Below, piece after piece: positions 8,187 to 16,995 of a stretch of 64,000 nt of DNA. The stretch is from contig JACKBS010000004.1 in assembly GCA_020634435.1 (NCBI GenBank), positions 744,001-808,000 on the forward strand, given 5' to 3'. The notes below the pieces were generated by a model that made no database searches, was not told where the DNA came from, and was given only the letters and a program-made list of their open reading frames with translations. Every line of letters starts with the position of its first letter. Within the stretch, counting starts at the first letter, position 1. The position numbers were made by a program, and so were the translations under genes. Source of the DNA: Ardenticatenaceae bacterium (GTDB lineage Bacteria; Chloroflexota; Anaerolineae; Promineifilales; Promineifilaceae).

Positions 8187-8894
8187 ATGCCAGAAATCGA
8201 CGCGCTGCCAGATGGTTCTTCTCATCAGCGCCACAACTTGAACCACCAGGCCATTGAAGATTATCTCAAGACCATTTATACCCTGGCCCAAGTCGAAACT
8301 CCAGTTTCAACATCACGCATCGCGGAAGCCCGTGAGGTCAAGCCTGCTTCAGCTACCAGTATGATCAAGCGGTTGGCCAATTTGAATATGGTCAATTACG
8401 AAAAGCACTATGGCGTTACGCTGACGCCTGCGGGTGAAAAGCTGGCTTTAGAAGTCATCCGGCACCATCGTTTGATTGAGCTTTATTTAATAGAAGCGCT
8501 GGGTTTTTCGTGGGACGAAGTGCACGAGCAGGCGGACATTCTGGAACATGTCATTAGCGAGAAGCTAGAAGAGCGCATTGCTGCGGCATTAAACTACCCA
8601 GAGTTTGATCCGCATGGGGACCCGATACCCGCAAAGGATGGCAGTATGGCGCGGGTGGATGTGGAACTGCTCTCTACCGTGCCAGCGGGGCAAACGGTGT
8701 GGGTGCGCCGCATCTTAGATGATGCCAACAGCGAACTGCTGCGCTATTTGGGCGATATGGGGTTGGTGCCGGGAGCGGCCGTTTCTGTGCAGGCGGTAGC
8801 TCCGTTTGAAGGTCCTCTCACACTCCTGATTGATGGGCAAACTCAGGTGATTGGCCGCAATGTGGCTACTTCGGTGCTGGTTGAGCTTGCCTGA
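8187..8894 (+). CDS. DtxR/MntR-family metal-dependent transcriptional regulator
   Basis: The 235-aa protein has a winged helix (AIEDYLKTIYTLAQ ... VSTSRIAEAREVKPASATSMIKRLANLNMVNYEKHYGVTLT), then a metal-binding dimerisation domain (EVIRHHRLIELYLIEALGFSWDEVHEQADILEHVISEKLEERI). The C-terminal FeoA/SH3-like domain begins about GMARVDVELLSTVPAG. This is the long, IdeR/DtxR-like architecture. Fe2+ or Mn2+ would be the corepressor, and which one cannot be told from sequence alone. The ATG at 8187 follows AAGGTGA. No transporter gene is adjacent, so its targets lie elsewhere. Confidence 0.92.
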   Translation: MPEIDALPDGSSHQRHNLNHQAIEDYLKTIYTLAQVETPVSTSRIAEAREVKPASATSMIKRLANLNMVNYEKHYGVTLTPAGEKLALEVIRHHRLIELYLIEALGFSWDEVHEQADILEHVISEKLEERIAAALNYPEFDPHGDPIPAKDGSMARVDVELLSTVPAGQTVWVRRILDDANSELLRYLGDMGLVPGAAVSVQAVAPFEGPLTLLIDGQTQVIGRNVATSVLVELA

Positions 8895-8903
8895 TTCCCC
8901 AAA

Positions 8904-9458
8904 CTAATACTGAAAATTGAAATCTGCTTCGGACAAAGATGGCTGTGTTTGGTCTCTGGTTGAGAGCAATGGGTTGGCGATTGGCCATTCAGCGCCAATT
9001 TGTGGGTCGTTCCAGATGATGCCTTTTTCACTTTTGGGATGGTAGTAGTTGGTCGTTTTGTAGATTATGTCGGCCGTTTCGCTGAGGACACAAAAACCAT
9101 GGGCAAAACCAGGGGGAACATAAAGGAGACGGCCGTTTTCCGCCGACAAGATTTCACCCACCCATTGCCCAAAGGTGGGCGATCCACGCCGAATATCCAC
9201 TGCTACATCAAAAATCTCGCCAACTACAGCTTTGAGTAGCTTGCCCTGGGCATGAGGGTCCTTTTGGAAATGCAGGCCACGCAAAACACCGTGGGCCGAG
9301 CGAGAGTGGTTATCTTGTACAAAATTCAGGGAGATATTGTTGGCGGCAAACGTTTCATACTGGTACGTTTCCATAAAAAAACCGCGGGCGTCGCCAAATC
9401 GCTGCGGTTCTACCAGGACCACTTCGGGAATGGCCAGGGGATGAAAATGAAAGGGCAT
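8904..9458 (-). CDS. rfbC: dTDP-4-dehydrorhamnose 3,5-epimerase
   Basis: It epimerises dTDP-4-keto-6-deoxyglucose on the way to dTDP-L-rhamnose. 184 aa from the ATG at 9458, chosen because GGAGG lies 9 nt upstream. The longer reading to 9530 has no ribosome site. Cupin-fold signatures are clear: DARGFFMETYQ, NHSRSAHGVLRGLHFQ (catalytic His), GEIFDVAVDIRRGSPTFGQW and YVPPGFAHGFCVLSE. No rfbA, rfbB or rfbD is nearby, so the pathway is split in this genome. It is convergent with the DtxR-like gene. Confidence 0.94.
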   Translation of the reverse strand: MPFHFHPLAIPEVVLVEPQRFGDARGFFMETYQYETFAANNISLNFVQDNHSRSAHGVLRGLHFQKDPHAQGKLLKAVVGEIFDVAVDIRRGSPTFGQWVGEILSAENGRLLYVPPGFAHGFCVLSETADIIYKTTNYYHPKSEKGIIWNDPQIGAEWPIANPLLSTRDQTQPSLSEADFNFQY

Positions 9459-9589
9459 GAATGAAATCCTCCAGTGTTCTTTGCGCGGGATTATAGCACT
9501 CCCTGATGACGTGACCCATTCTATTCTCACCTCGACGGTTCACCCCCTTCGGCTTACAATTCAGGCCAACCCAATGGAAGGAAGAAGTT

Positions 9590-11770
9590 ATGACCACGAT
9601 TTCACCGCCCCCAACCCTTAGCCTGAACGATCTGGTGCAGTTTCCCCTGCCCGGCATGAACATCCCTGGTTCGTTGACGTTTAGCCCAGACGGCCGTTTC
9701 CTCACCTATCTCTTTAGCCCCGATGGCGGTCTGGTGCGCCAACTGTTTGCTTTTGACCTGGAGACAGGCCAGGCGCAGTTGCTGATCACGCCCCCGGCGG
9801 GCAGCAGCGACGAAGAAAATTTATCCCTAGAGGAAAAGCTGCGGCGCGAACGATTGCGCCAGCGTGAACTGGGCATCACTCGCTACGAATGGTCCGCTAA
9901 AACGGGGCAGATTTTGCTGCCGCTGCCCGATGGTCTGTATGTGTATGATGGCGAGGATGTGCCGTTACGGCCGTTGCTCACTGATCCAGAACATCCCATT
10001 CTGGACCCCCATTTTTCGCCGGACGGGCAGTGGGTATCCTTTGTGCAGGACGCTGAGCTATACGTGATGCCCACCGCGGGCGGTACGCCGCAACAGATTA
10101 CCAGCGGCGCGCGGGGCACCGGTAAAACCAATGGCCTGGCTGAGTACATTGCTCAAGAGGAAATGGGTCGCAGCCGGGGGTATTGGTGGTCACCAGACAG
10201 CCAACATCTGGCTTTTGTAGAAGTAGACGAAACGCACATCCCCACCTACCGCATCATGCACCTGGGCAAAGATGGTTTGGGCGATGGCGCCCAAGAAGAC
10301 CATCGCTATCCCTTTGCCGGGATGCCCAATGCGCGGGTGCGCCTGGGCGTGGTTTCTCGTGAGGGTGGGGCGACGCAGTGGTTAGACCTCGGCGACAATG
10401 ACGATATCTATCTGGCGCGGGTAAAATGGCTGCCAGACGGCCGTCTCACGGCTCAACTTCTCAATCGGGAGCAAAGCCAGCTGGATTTGCTGGCGTTTGA
10501 TCTGCAAACTGGCGAGCGCCAGCTGCTCCTTCAGGAAAAAAGCGACGTCTGGATTAATCTGCATAACATGTTCTATCCTCTCAAAAATCTGCCCGATCAG
10601 AGCAGCGGCGGTTTCATCTGGGGTTTGGAACGCACGGGCTTCCAACATTTGTATTTGTACAGTGCAGATGGGCAGGAGATACGGCCGTTAACCCACGGCA
10701 ATTGGCTGGTGGATAGTCTGGCCGGAGTGGATGCTGAAAATGGCTGGGTCTATTTCACGGCCAGCAAGGAAGGACCGACCGAGAGCCATCTCTACCGTGT
10801 ATCGCTGCAAGGTGGCGAACCGGCGCGACTGACCCCAGAACCGGGCATGCATGGTATAGTTTTGGACGTGAAACACGGCCGTTTTGCCGATTTACAGCAG
10901 GCCGCCGACACGCCCCCTACCATTGTGCTGCGTTCGCTGGAAGACGGCCGTTTGCTCACCCCCATCTTCACCCAAACCGATGAACGAGTTGCGGCGCTCA
11001 ATTTGCCCGTTCCCGAAATTGTGACCTTGCCCAATCGTGACGGGGTGACGCTTTATGGGGCAATTTACCGACCGCCCGCCAGCTTTGGCGCGGGACCATT
11101 CCCGACAATTGTTAGCGTTTACGGCGGGCCGCATGCCCAGCGTGTGGCCAACAACTGGTTGCTTACCGTTGACATGCGGGCGCAATATTTAGCCAGCCAG
11201 GGTTTTGTGGTATTCAAGCTGGACAATCGGGGCAGCGCCCGGCGCGGTCTGGCCTTTGAAGCGCCCATCAAACACAACATGGGCGATGTCGAAGTGGCCG
11301 ATCAGGTAGATGGCGTGCGCTGGTTGGTGCAGCAAGGATTGGCTGATCCCGGCCAAGTGGGGATTTATGGCTGGAGCTATGGCGGCTACATGGCGGCCAT
11401 CTGTCTGGCCCGAGCCGCCGATACGTTCCAGGTTGCTGTAGCTGGTGCGCCGGTCACCCATTGGGATGGTTACGACACCTGCTACACAGAGCGCTACATG
11501 GGGCTGCCGCAAACCAATCCTGATGGCTACGAGATCAGTAGCGTAATGCACCACCTGGACAAAATGGACGGGCATCTGTTGTTAGTTCACGGTCTCATTG
11601 ACGAGAACGTGCATTTCCGCCACACGGCGCGACTAATCAATGGGCTGATTGCGGCCCGCAAGCGCTACGATTTGTTGCTGTTCCCCGACGAACGCCACAT
11701 GCCGCGCAAGGCAGACGGCCGTCTTTACATGGAAGAGCAAATTATTGACTACTTTAAGAGAAACTTATGA
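9590..11770 (+). CDS. S9B dipeptidyl-peptidase IV-like serine peptidase
   Basis: It releases N-terminal dipeptides, typically after proline or alanine. 726 aa with no signal peptide, so probably cytoplasmic. The N-terminal part is an eight-bladed propeller (SPDGRFLTY, FSPDGQWVSF, WSPDSQHLAF) that includes AEYIAQEEMGRSRGYWW, the region bearing the paired acidic residues that hold the substrate amino terminus. The C-terminal alpha/beta hydrolase domain has the nucleophile S596 in GWSYGGYM, D671 in HGLIDENVH and H703 in DERHMP. The last codons overlap the next gene by ATGA, so the two are translationally coupled. Confidence 0.92.
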   Translation: MTTISPPPTLSLNDLVQFPLPGMNIPGSLTFSPDGRFLTYLFSPDGGLVRQLFAFDLETGQAQLLITPPAGSSDEENLSLEEKLRRERLRQRELGITRYEWSAKTGQILLPLPDGLYVYDGEDVPLRPLLTDPEHPILDPHFSPDGQWVSFVQDAELYVMPTAGGTPQQITSGARGTGKTNGLAEYIAQEEMGRSRGYWWSPDSQHLAFVEVDETHIPTYRIMHLGKDGLGDGAQEDHRYPFAGMPNARVRLGVVSREGGATQWLDLGDNDDIYLARVKWLPDGRLTAQLLNREQSQLDLLAFDLQTGERQLLLQEKSDVWINLHNMFYPLKNLPDQSSGGFIWGLERTGFQHLYLYSADGQEIRPLTHGNWLVDSLAGVDAENGWVYFTASKEGPTESHLYRVSLQGGEPARLTPEPGMHGIVLDVKHGRFADLQQAADTPPTIVLRSLEDGRLLTPIFTQTDERVAALNLPVPEIVTLPNRDGVTLYGAIYRPPASFGAGPFPTIVSVYGGPHAQRVANNWLLTVDMRAQYLASQGFVVFKLDNRGSARRGLAFEAPIKHNMGDVEVADQVDGVRWLVQQGLADPGQVGIYGWSYGGYMAAICLARAADTFQVAVAGAPVTHWDGYDTCYTERYMGLPQTNPDGYEISSVMHHLDKMDGHLLLVHGLIDENVHFRHTARLINGLIAARKRYDLLLFPDERHMPRKADGRLYMEEQIIDYFKRNL

Positions 11771-12423
11771 TTCAAGCCTTAATTTTTGATATGGACGGCA
11801 CCATTGTCGATAACATGCATGTGCATACGGCCGTTTGGCTGGAGCTGCTGGCCGACTATGGTGTGACGATGACGCCGCTGCAATTTCAGGCAACCACAGC
11901 AGGCAATACCAATTCTCAGCTGCTGCGCACGCTGATTAATCCCCAGATGAGCGATGCCGAAGTGGCCGCCATTGCCCACGAGAAAGAAGTGCGGTATCGG
12001 GAGCAATTTCGGCCGTTTTTGCAGCCTGTGGCTGGTTTGGAACCGCTTTTGCAGCAGGCGCAGCAGGCAAATGTGACGTTGGCGGTGGCCACGGCGGCTA
12101 ACCAACCCAACATTGAATATGTATTGGATGGCTTAAATTTACGCCATTATTTTGCTACGGTGGTAGGGGCTGAGGATGTGGCCCACGGAAAGCCAGAGCC
12201 AGACCTCTTTTTGCTTGTAGCCGAGCGGCTCAACTTAGCGCCAGAAACATGCCTGGTTTTTGAAGATTCGCTGGCCGGGCTGGAAGCAGCTCATCGCGCG
12301 GGAATGCAGGCGGTAGCCGTTACCACCTCGCACGCGCCAGAAGAAATGCTGCATCTGCCGTCTGTTCGGCAAGCCATTGCCGACTTCACCGAATTTCAGC
12401 TAGCCGACTACATCAATTCGTAG
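11767..12423 (+). CDS. HAD-superfamily phosphatase, beta-phosphoglucomutase-like
   Basis: The 218-aa protein has HAD motif I DMDGTIVDN (nucleophile Asp), a helical cap, motif II in VATAANQPN, the motif III lysine in HGKPEPDLF and the motif IV acid pair in VFEDSLAGLEAA. The cap type and GKPEPD-EDS spacing fit the beta-phosphoglucomutase/phosphatase subfamily. The substrate cannot be told. It overlaps the peptidase stop by 4 nt. Confidence 0.88.
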   Translation: MIQALIFDMDGTIVDNMHVHTAVWLELLADYGVTMTPLQFQATTAGNTNSQLLRTLINPQMSDAEVAAIAHEKEVRYREQFRPFLQPVAGLEPLLQQAQQANVTLAVATAANQPNIEYVLDGLNLRHYFATVVGAEDVAHGKPEPDLFLLVAERLNLAPETCLVFEDSLAGLEAAHRAGMQAVAVTTSHAPEEMLHLPSVRQAIADFTEFQLADYINS

Positions 12424-12437
12424 ATTGCCCCAGAAAA

Positions 12438-12516
12438 ATTAACCGCAAAGGTCACGGAAAGCGCCAAGTTTTGTCCTTTCTCAGCGATCTTCGCGTCCTC
12501 TGCGGTGAAAATTTCA
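12438..12516. repeat. ACCGC...GCGGT intergenic inverted repeat
   Basis: ACCGCAAAGG at the left and CCTCTGCGGT at the right bracket CGCCAAG / CTTCGCG units between convergent genes. It is the same style of dispersed palindromic repeat as at 21152-21213. Confidence 0.5.
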
Positions 12517-12522
12517 GGTTTT

Positions 12523-13443
12523 TTACTTTTGCAGAAGTAAATTGATGACGCCCATGTTTTGCATGAGCTGGGTGGTGAGGTTTTGTAGATGTTCTGGCTG
12601 ATTGGTGAGGTTAGTTAAACGGCCGTCTAGCTCAATCGCTTCCATTTTGGTAAACCCAAACGACTGAACTTCTTGCAGCGCCCCGACCGGATCGTGGCCA
12701 AACGCCTTGAGTGCCTGGGGATTGTATTCCATCACCAGCACCAGATTAGGCGAGTTGGCGATGGTTTGCTGCATGCCGCGCAACGCGCCAATCTCCGCCC
12801 CTTCAATGTCCATTTTCACCAAATCCACCTGGCTGATGCCATGTGCGGACAAAAATGTATCAACGGGTGTGGTGCGCACGGTGAACGTTTGGGCAGCAAA
12901 AGTTTGGCCAATGCGCGGCGCGATGTCGTTGGCCTGCGTTTGCGCTTTTTGCAGCGCCGCCATTGATTCATCGTAGTGCAGCGAACCACTGGCGGACATC
13001 ATCAGGTAGTCGTGCAGTTCGGCGGTACCTTCTTGTTCGGCGAGGGCCAGCTGTACGGCCGTTACCTGTGGCAGCTTAGCGACGTTGTGCTTCAGGGTAG
13101 CAAAGGTGCGGGGGTGCGGCTCAAAGGAGAAGATACGGCCGTTTGCGCCCACTTTCTTCGCATAACGGCACGAGTAGTAACCCACGTGCGCGCCAATATC
13201 CAGCATGGTCATGCCGGGCTGCGCCAGCTGATCCAGGTGGGCAATGGTTTCCATTTCATGTCGGTGGGTTAGCAGCTCCAATCGGAACCAGAAAGGATCA
13301 TCGGGCATGGTGCGGAAACCCGTGCTGGTTTCCAAAAGGGGAATTGCCCCATGGGTCATGAGCCAGTGGGTGGCTACATGGGCCGAACGAAATCGTTTAA
13401 CTGTTTTGCGGTACAGCCGCAGCGAAAAATCTGTGATGCTCAT
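12523..13443 (-). CDS. FkbM-family SAM-dependent methyltransferase
   Basis: The 306-aa protein has MTMLDIGAHVGYYSCRYAKKVG (motif I, SAM binding), GRIFSFEPHPRTFATLKHN (acidic loop) and VDLVKMDIEGAEIGALRGM, the diagnostic FkbM block. The family O-methylates sugars or small metabolites. The substrate is unknown. The gene stands alone on the minus strand. The ATG at 13443 overlaps no other gene. Confidence 0.88.
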   Translation of the reverse strand: MSITDFSLRLYRKTVKRFRSAHVATHWLMTHGAIPLLETSTGFRTMPDDPFWFRLELLTHRHEMETIAHLDQLAQPGMTMLDIGAHVGYYSCRYAKKVGANGRIFSFEPHPRTFATLKHNVAKLPQVTAVQLALAEQEGTAELHDYLMMSASGSLHYDESMAALQKAQTQANDIAPRIGQTFAAQTFTVRTTPVDTFLSAHGISQVDLVKMDIEGAEIGALRGMQQTIANSPNLVLVMEYNPQALKAFGHDPVGALQEVQSFGFTKMEAIELDGRLTNLTNQPEHLQNLTTQLMQNMGVINLLLQK

Positions 13444-13799
13444 ACCCTAACTTTTACCAGAAAACAGTCTACTGAGCGAATTTTGTACAGTTAATTGCTT
13501 GATGGGTAACGGCCGTTCCCCAGAACATTGTTCCAGAATAGCTTTCCTGTTGTCCTCGGCTGAAATTGATGCCAGTGACGTTTAATTATGAACAAAACCT
13601 GATCGATGCCATCTTTGATTGCTGTTTGCGACCACTTATTTGGCTACCATGACCACCGGATAGGGCATAATTGGGCTACTTTTTAACGAGTTTCTGGACA
13701 AAGGGTAAAAAGAAGGCATAATTTTGAGACAATATTAAAATTCCATGCGTGCCAGGTTTCTGTGTAACAAAGTGGAACTAGTTTTAGGAGAACATAGAA
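13444..13799 (+). promoter_or_regulatory. Upstream region of the RNA-binding protein gene
   Basis: 356 bp without a gene. A candidate promoter is TGGACA (13695-13700) with CATAAT (13717-13722), spacer 16. The leader would be about 70 nt and A-rich. I see no clear cold-box. The AGGAG ribosome site lies at 13787-13791. Confidence 0.4.
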
Positions 13800-14243
13800 T
13801 TGTCCAAGAAAATTTATGTAGGAAATTTGTCGTTTAAGGCCACTGAGAGCGACGTTCGCGATATGTTCGAGGCGTATGGCACCGTGGAATCTGTTGCAAT
13901 GATCAATGATCGCGATACAGGCCGTTTCCGCGGCTTTTGTTTCGTAGAAATGCCAGACGAAGATGCCCTGGCTGCCATTGAAGGATTAGATGGCTCAGAG
14001 CAGGACGGCCGTGCCTTGCGTGTCAACGAAGCTCGCCCGCGTGAAGAACGTGGCGGCGGCGGTGGCGGTGGCTTCCGTGGTGGCAACCGTGGCGGTGGCG
14101 GCGGCGGTGGTAACCGTGGCGGCGGCCCCCGTGGTGGTAGTGGTGGTGGTGGCAACCGTGGCGGTGGCAACCGTGGCGGTGGTCGTGAAGGCGGCGGTGG
14201 TGGTCGTCGTGATGATTTCGGCGGCGGTCGCGGCTGGGGCTAA
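13800..14243 (+). CDS. Glycine-rich RRM RNA-binding protein
   Basis: 147 aa. A single RNA recognition motif (KIYVGNLSFKATESDVRDMF, RNP1-like RFRGFCFVEM) occupies residues 1-80. A glycine/arginine/asparagine tail of GGNRGGG repeats fills the rest. It resembles cyanobacterial Rbp and plant GRP proteins, which bind RNA and rise in the cold. The start codon is TTG at 13800 with AGGAG 8 nt upstream, and no ATG fits. The GGC/GGT-rich tail makes long antisense ORFs that are not genes. Confidence 0.9.
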   Translation: MSKKIYVGNLSFKATESDVRDMFEAYGTVESVAMINDRDTGRFRGFCFVEMPDEDALAAIEGLDGSEQDGRALRVNEARPREERGGGGGGGFRGGNRGGGGGGGNRGGGPRGGSGGGGNRGGGNRGGGREGGGGGRRDDFGGGRGWG

Positions 14244-14281
14244 ACCCACCTTTATAAGATCAGCTGAATAGTTTTTAGGAA

Positions 14282-14310
14282 TGGTCAGGCCGTTTGGTCT
14301 GGCCATTTTT
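14282..14310 (+). terminator. Intrinsic terminator of the RNA-binding protein gene
   Basis: TGGTCAGGCC (14282-14291) pairs fully, with two G-T pairs, with GGTCTGGCCA (14296-14305), followed by TTTTT. It lies 38 nt past the stop. Confidence 0.85.
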
Positions 14311-14320
14311 ATTTGGCTGG

Positions 14321-15301
14321 CTACTTTTGGTGAATTTGCAGAAGTTTGAGCGCGGCGGCGGTTGGGGGTAACGTTCCCTGGCGTACGGCCGTTTCCAATT
14401 CGGGTAGTGCTGCTTGAACGGCCGTATCTTCATAAAAAGCGCGTTTGAGCTGTTCCTCGATGACGGTGTGCAGCCACGCGACCATTTGGGCTTCTCTGCG
14501 CGTTTGTAATGCTCCAGAAGCGGCCGTTTTCTCACGAAACGATTCAATCAGCTCCCAAATTTTGTCGATACCTGTGCCGTCTAGCGCCGAGCCCGTGTAA
14601 GCGCGGGTGCGCCACCCCTTGGTGGCGGGCGTCAGGTAGTGCAGAGCGCGGTTGTATTCGGTACGAGCTGCCTCGGCGCGAATCTTGTTTTCGCCATCGG
14701 CTTTGTTGATGAGAATGGCATCGGCAATTTCGACCACCCCTTTTTTGATGCCCTGTAACTCATCGCCCGCGCCAGGCACCAGCAGCAGCAGGAAAAAATC
14801 AACCATCGAGCGTACCGTAATTTCGCTCTGTCCTGTGCCGACCGTTTCCACAAGAATCACGTCGTAACCTGCTGCTTCACACACCAGCAGCGATTCCCGC
14901 GTTTTGCGAGCCACGCCACCCAACACGCCCCCGGTGGGCGACGGCCGTACAAAGGCCTTTTCTTCGCGGGTCAGCTGCTCCATGCGGGTCTTGTCGCCCA
15001 AAATGGACCCGCCGCTGATAGCGCTGGTAGGGTCCACGGCGAGTACCGCCACTTTGTGTCCCATTTGTGTTAGCTTCAGGCCAAGCGTCTCGATGAGCGT
15101 AGATTTGCCCGCCCCTGGCACACCCGTGATGCCCACCCGGATTGCGTTGCCTGTGTGGGGCAGCAGCTGTTGCAACACTGCTTGGGCTTGCTCAAAATGA
15201 TGCGGCGCGTTGCTTTCCACCAGGGTGATGGCGCGGGCCAGCATCACCCGATCTCCGGCCAATACGCCCTGGACATACGTCTCTGTGGTGAGTTTGCTCA
15301 T
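14321..15301 (-). CDS. meaB: Methylmalonyl-CoA mutase-associated GTPase MeaB
   Basis: A G3E-family GTPase that gates adenosylcobalamin delivery to, and protects, methylmalonyl-CoA mutase. 326 aa. P-loop GVPGAGKST (60-68), the base-recognition region VDPTSAISGGSILGDKTRM, DVILVETVGTGQSE (switch) and ILINKADG (NKxD) are all present. The mutase subunits are not in this window, although an mmsA-like gene (63504) points to the same propionate/valine chemistry. It is transcribed away from the MttB-like gene. Confidence 0.93.
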   Translation of the reverse strand: MSKLTTETYVQGVLAGDRVMLARAITLVESNAPHHFEQAQAVLQQLLPHTGNAIRVGITGVPGAGKSTLIETLGLKLTQMGHKVAVLAVDPTSAISGGSILGDKTRMEQLTREEKAFVRPSPTGGVLGGVARKTRESLLVCEAAGYDVILVETVGTGQSEITVRSMVDFFLLLLVPGAGDELQGIKKGVVEIADAILINKADGENKIRAEAARTEYNRALHYLTPATKGWRTRAYTGSALDGTGIDKIWELIESFREKTAASGALQTRREAQMVAWLHTVIEEQLKRAFYEDTAVQAALPELETAVRQGTLPPTAAALKLLQIHQK

Positions 15302-15411
15302 GGCGGTAATGGTAGCGGAAACGGCCGTTCCTGCACATAGTTTTGGCGGGGTCAGTCAGAAATAATACAATTCGCCCCGACAACCTGAGCAACCACATCC
15401 AAGAGGTAACC

Positions 15412-16923
15412 ATGCGACCCAGCCTGAATATTATTTCCCCTGAACTTATCACCCAAATTCTGGACGAAGCCAGGCGTATTTTGAGCGAAATTGGCATTGA
15501 AGTCCGTGGTTCGGCGCTGCGCCAGCGATTGCTGGATTACGGCCTCAAGCTAGATGCCGCTGGTGAGCGTATCCTGTTCCCTGCGGATGTGGTGGATTGG
15601 GCGATTGAGGCTGCCCCGTCCTCATTTACTTTGTACGACCGTGAAGGAAAACCACATGCTGAGCTAGGCGGCGACAAGGTGCATTTTGTGCCTGGTTCCA
15701 GCGGCCTCAAGGTGCTCGATCATCGCACAGGGCAGACGCGGCTGGCCAACACGGCCGATTTTGTCGAATATGTCCGCCTCACCGATGGCCTGGAGCATAT
15801 CGCTTACCTGGCTACCGCTTTTTCCACCAATGATGACATTGAAGCGGCCGTTTCCGATGCGTGGCGCTTGTATCTCTGCCTGACCAATTCACGTAAGCCA
15901 GTGGTGTCTGGGGCGTTTACGGAGCACGGCGTGCCGCGCATGGCGGAGATGATGTCCCTTTTCCGCCAAGATTGGGCCGATTTGGTCGCCCGGCCAATGT
16001 CCATTTTTACCATCACGGCCACGGGTAACTTCCGCTACAGCGAAGATTCCTGCCAAAATTTGCTGGATTGCGTCGAGGCGGGCATTCCGGTGGAGATTGT
16101 GCCAGTGACGCTGATGGGGCTTATCGCTCCGGTGACGTTGGTTGGGGCAACGGTCTTCCACACGGTAGATGTGCTGGCTGGGCTGACGATGGCCCAAATT
16201 GTGCAGCCCGGTGCCCCAGTGTTGTTCGGCGGCGCCCCGGCCACCTTCCACATGAAAGCGGCCACTTCCCCGATGGCGGCGATTGAGGCGTTGCATTTGG
16301 ATGTGGCGTATACGGCCGTTGGCAAACATCTCAATCTGCCCACCCAGGCGTACATGGCCCTGAGCGACGGCAAATTTTTGGATGCGCAAGCCGGGGCGGA
16401 AACGTTTGGCAGTGCTTTGTTAGCGGCGTTGGCGGGCGTCAACTCCGTGTCTGGGCCGGGGATGTTGGATTATGTGCTGGTCTTTAGCCTGGAAAAGCTG
16501 GTAGTGGACAATGATTTATGCGGCCAGGCGCTCCATTTTGTGCAGGAAATGAAGTCGCAGGCAGATTTGCCCACGGTGGATTTGGTGCGCCAGCTATTGG
16601 ACGAGCAGCACCTGATCACCGCCGAACACACGCTAAACCATTGGCCGCAGTCGCTCTACCTGCCAGACATGGTGATTGATCGGCAAAATCGAGAAAATTG
16701 GGAGAAGGCTGGCTCACCCACTTTGGCCGAACGGGCAAAAACGGCCGTAAACCAACGCCTCGCCGCTTACACCCCCATCGAAACTGATCCCCGGCTGGAA
16801 GCCGAAATGCGCCGCCTGATCCAGGCAGGCATGACAACGGATCAACCGCTGCCGCTGGTGCCGCGACATGATAGCCGGGAAACGGCCGTTGCCAACCGCC
16901 GCGCTCGCCGCTTTCGCCGCTAG
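15412..16923 (+). CDS. MttB-family (non-pyrrolysine) trimethylamine/betaine methyltransferase-like protein
   Basis: 503 aa from the ATG at 15412, which follows AGAGGTAACC. The reading from 15343 adds 23 residues without a ribosome site. It has the TIM-barrel MttB pattern: ILDEARRILSEIGIEV, NTADFVEYVRLTDGLEHI, NSRKPVVSGAFTEHG and GGAPATFHMK. There is no in-frame amber codon, so it is of the non-pyrrolysine branch. Its members demethylate quaternary amines such as glycine betaine or carnitine onto a corrinoid protein. No corrinoid protein or MtgA-like partner is adjacent, so the substrate stays open. Confidence 0.85.
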   Translation: MRPSLNIISPELITQILDEARRILSEIGIEVRGSALRQRLLDYGLKLDAAGERILFPADVVDWAIEAAPSSFTLYDREGKPHAELGGDKVHFVPGSSGLKVLDHRTGQTRLANTADFVEYVRLTDGLEHIAYLATAFSTNDDIEAAVSDAWRLYLCLTNSRKPVVSGAFTEHGVPRMAEMMSLFRQDWADLVARPMSIFTITATGNFRYSEDSCQNLLDCVEAGIPVEIVPVTLMGLIAPVTLVGATVFHTVDVLAGLTMAQIVQPGAPVLFGGAPATFHMKAATSPMAAIEALHLDVAYTAVGKHLNLPTQAYMALSDGKFLDAQAGAETFGSALLAALAGVNSVSGPGMLDYVLVFSLEKLVVDNDLCGQALHFVQEMKSQADLPTVDLVRQLLDEQHLITAEHTLNHWPQSLYLPDMVIDRQNRENWEKAGSPTLAERAKTAVNQRLAAYTPIETDPRLEAEMRRLIQAGMTTDQPLPLVPRHDSRETAVANRRARRFRR

Positions 16924-16995
16924 GCAAGTTTAGGGTAAGCTAAGGGTGGGAAATCTTGCATGAAACCCAAAGCAAATTCTCCAGGGAGAGATCAA

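Noticed and set aside
13814..14306. Proline-, threonine- or alanine-rich frames opposite and beside the RNA-binding protein
   Set aside because: They are artefacts of the GGC/GGT-repetitive coding of the glycine tail.
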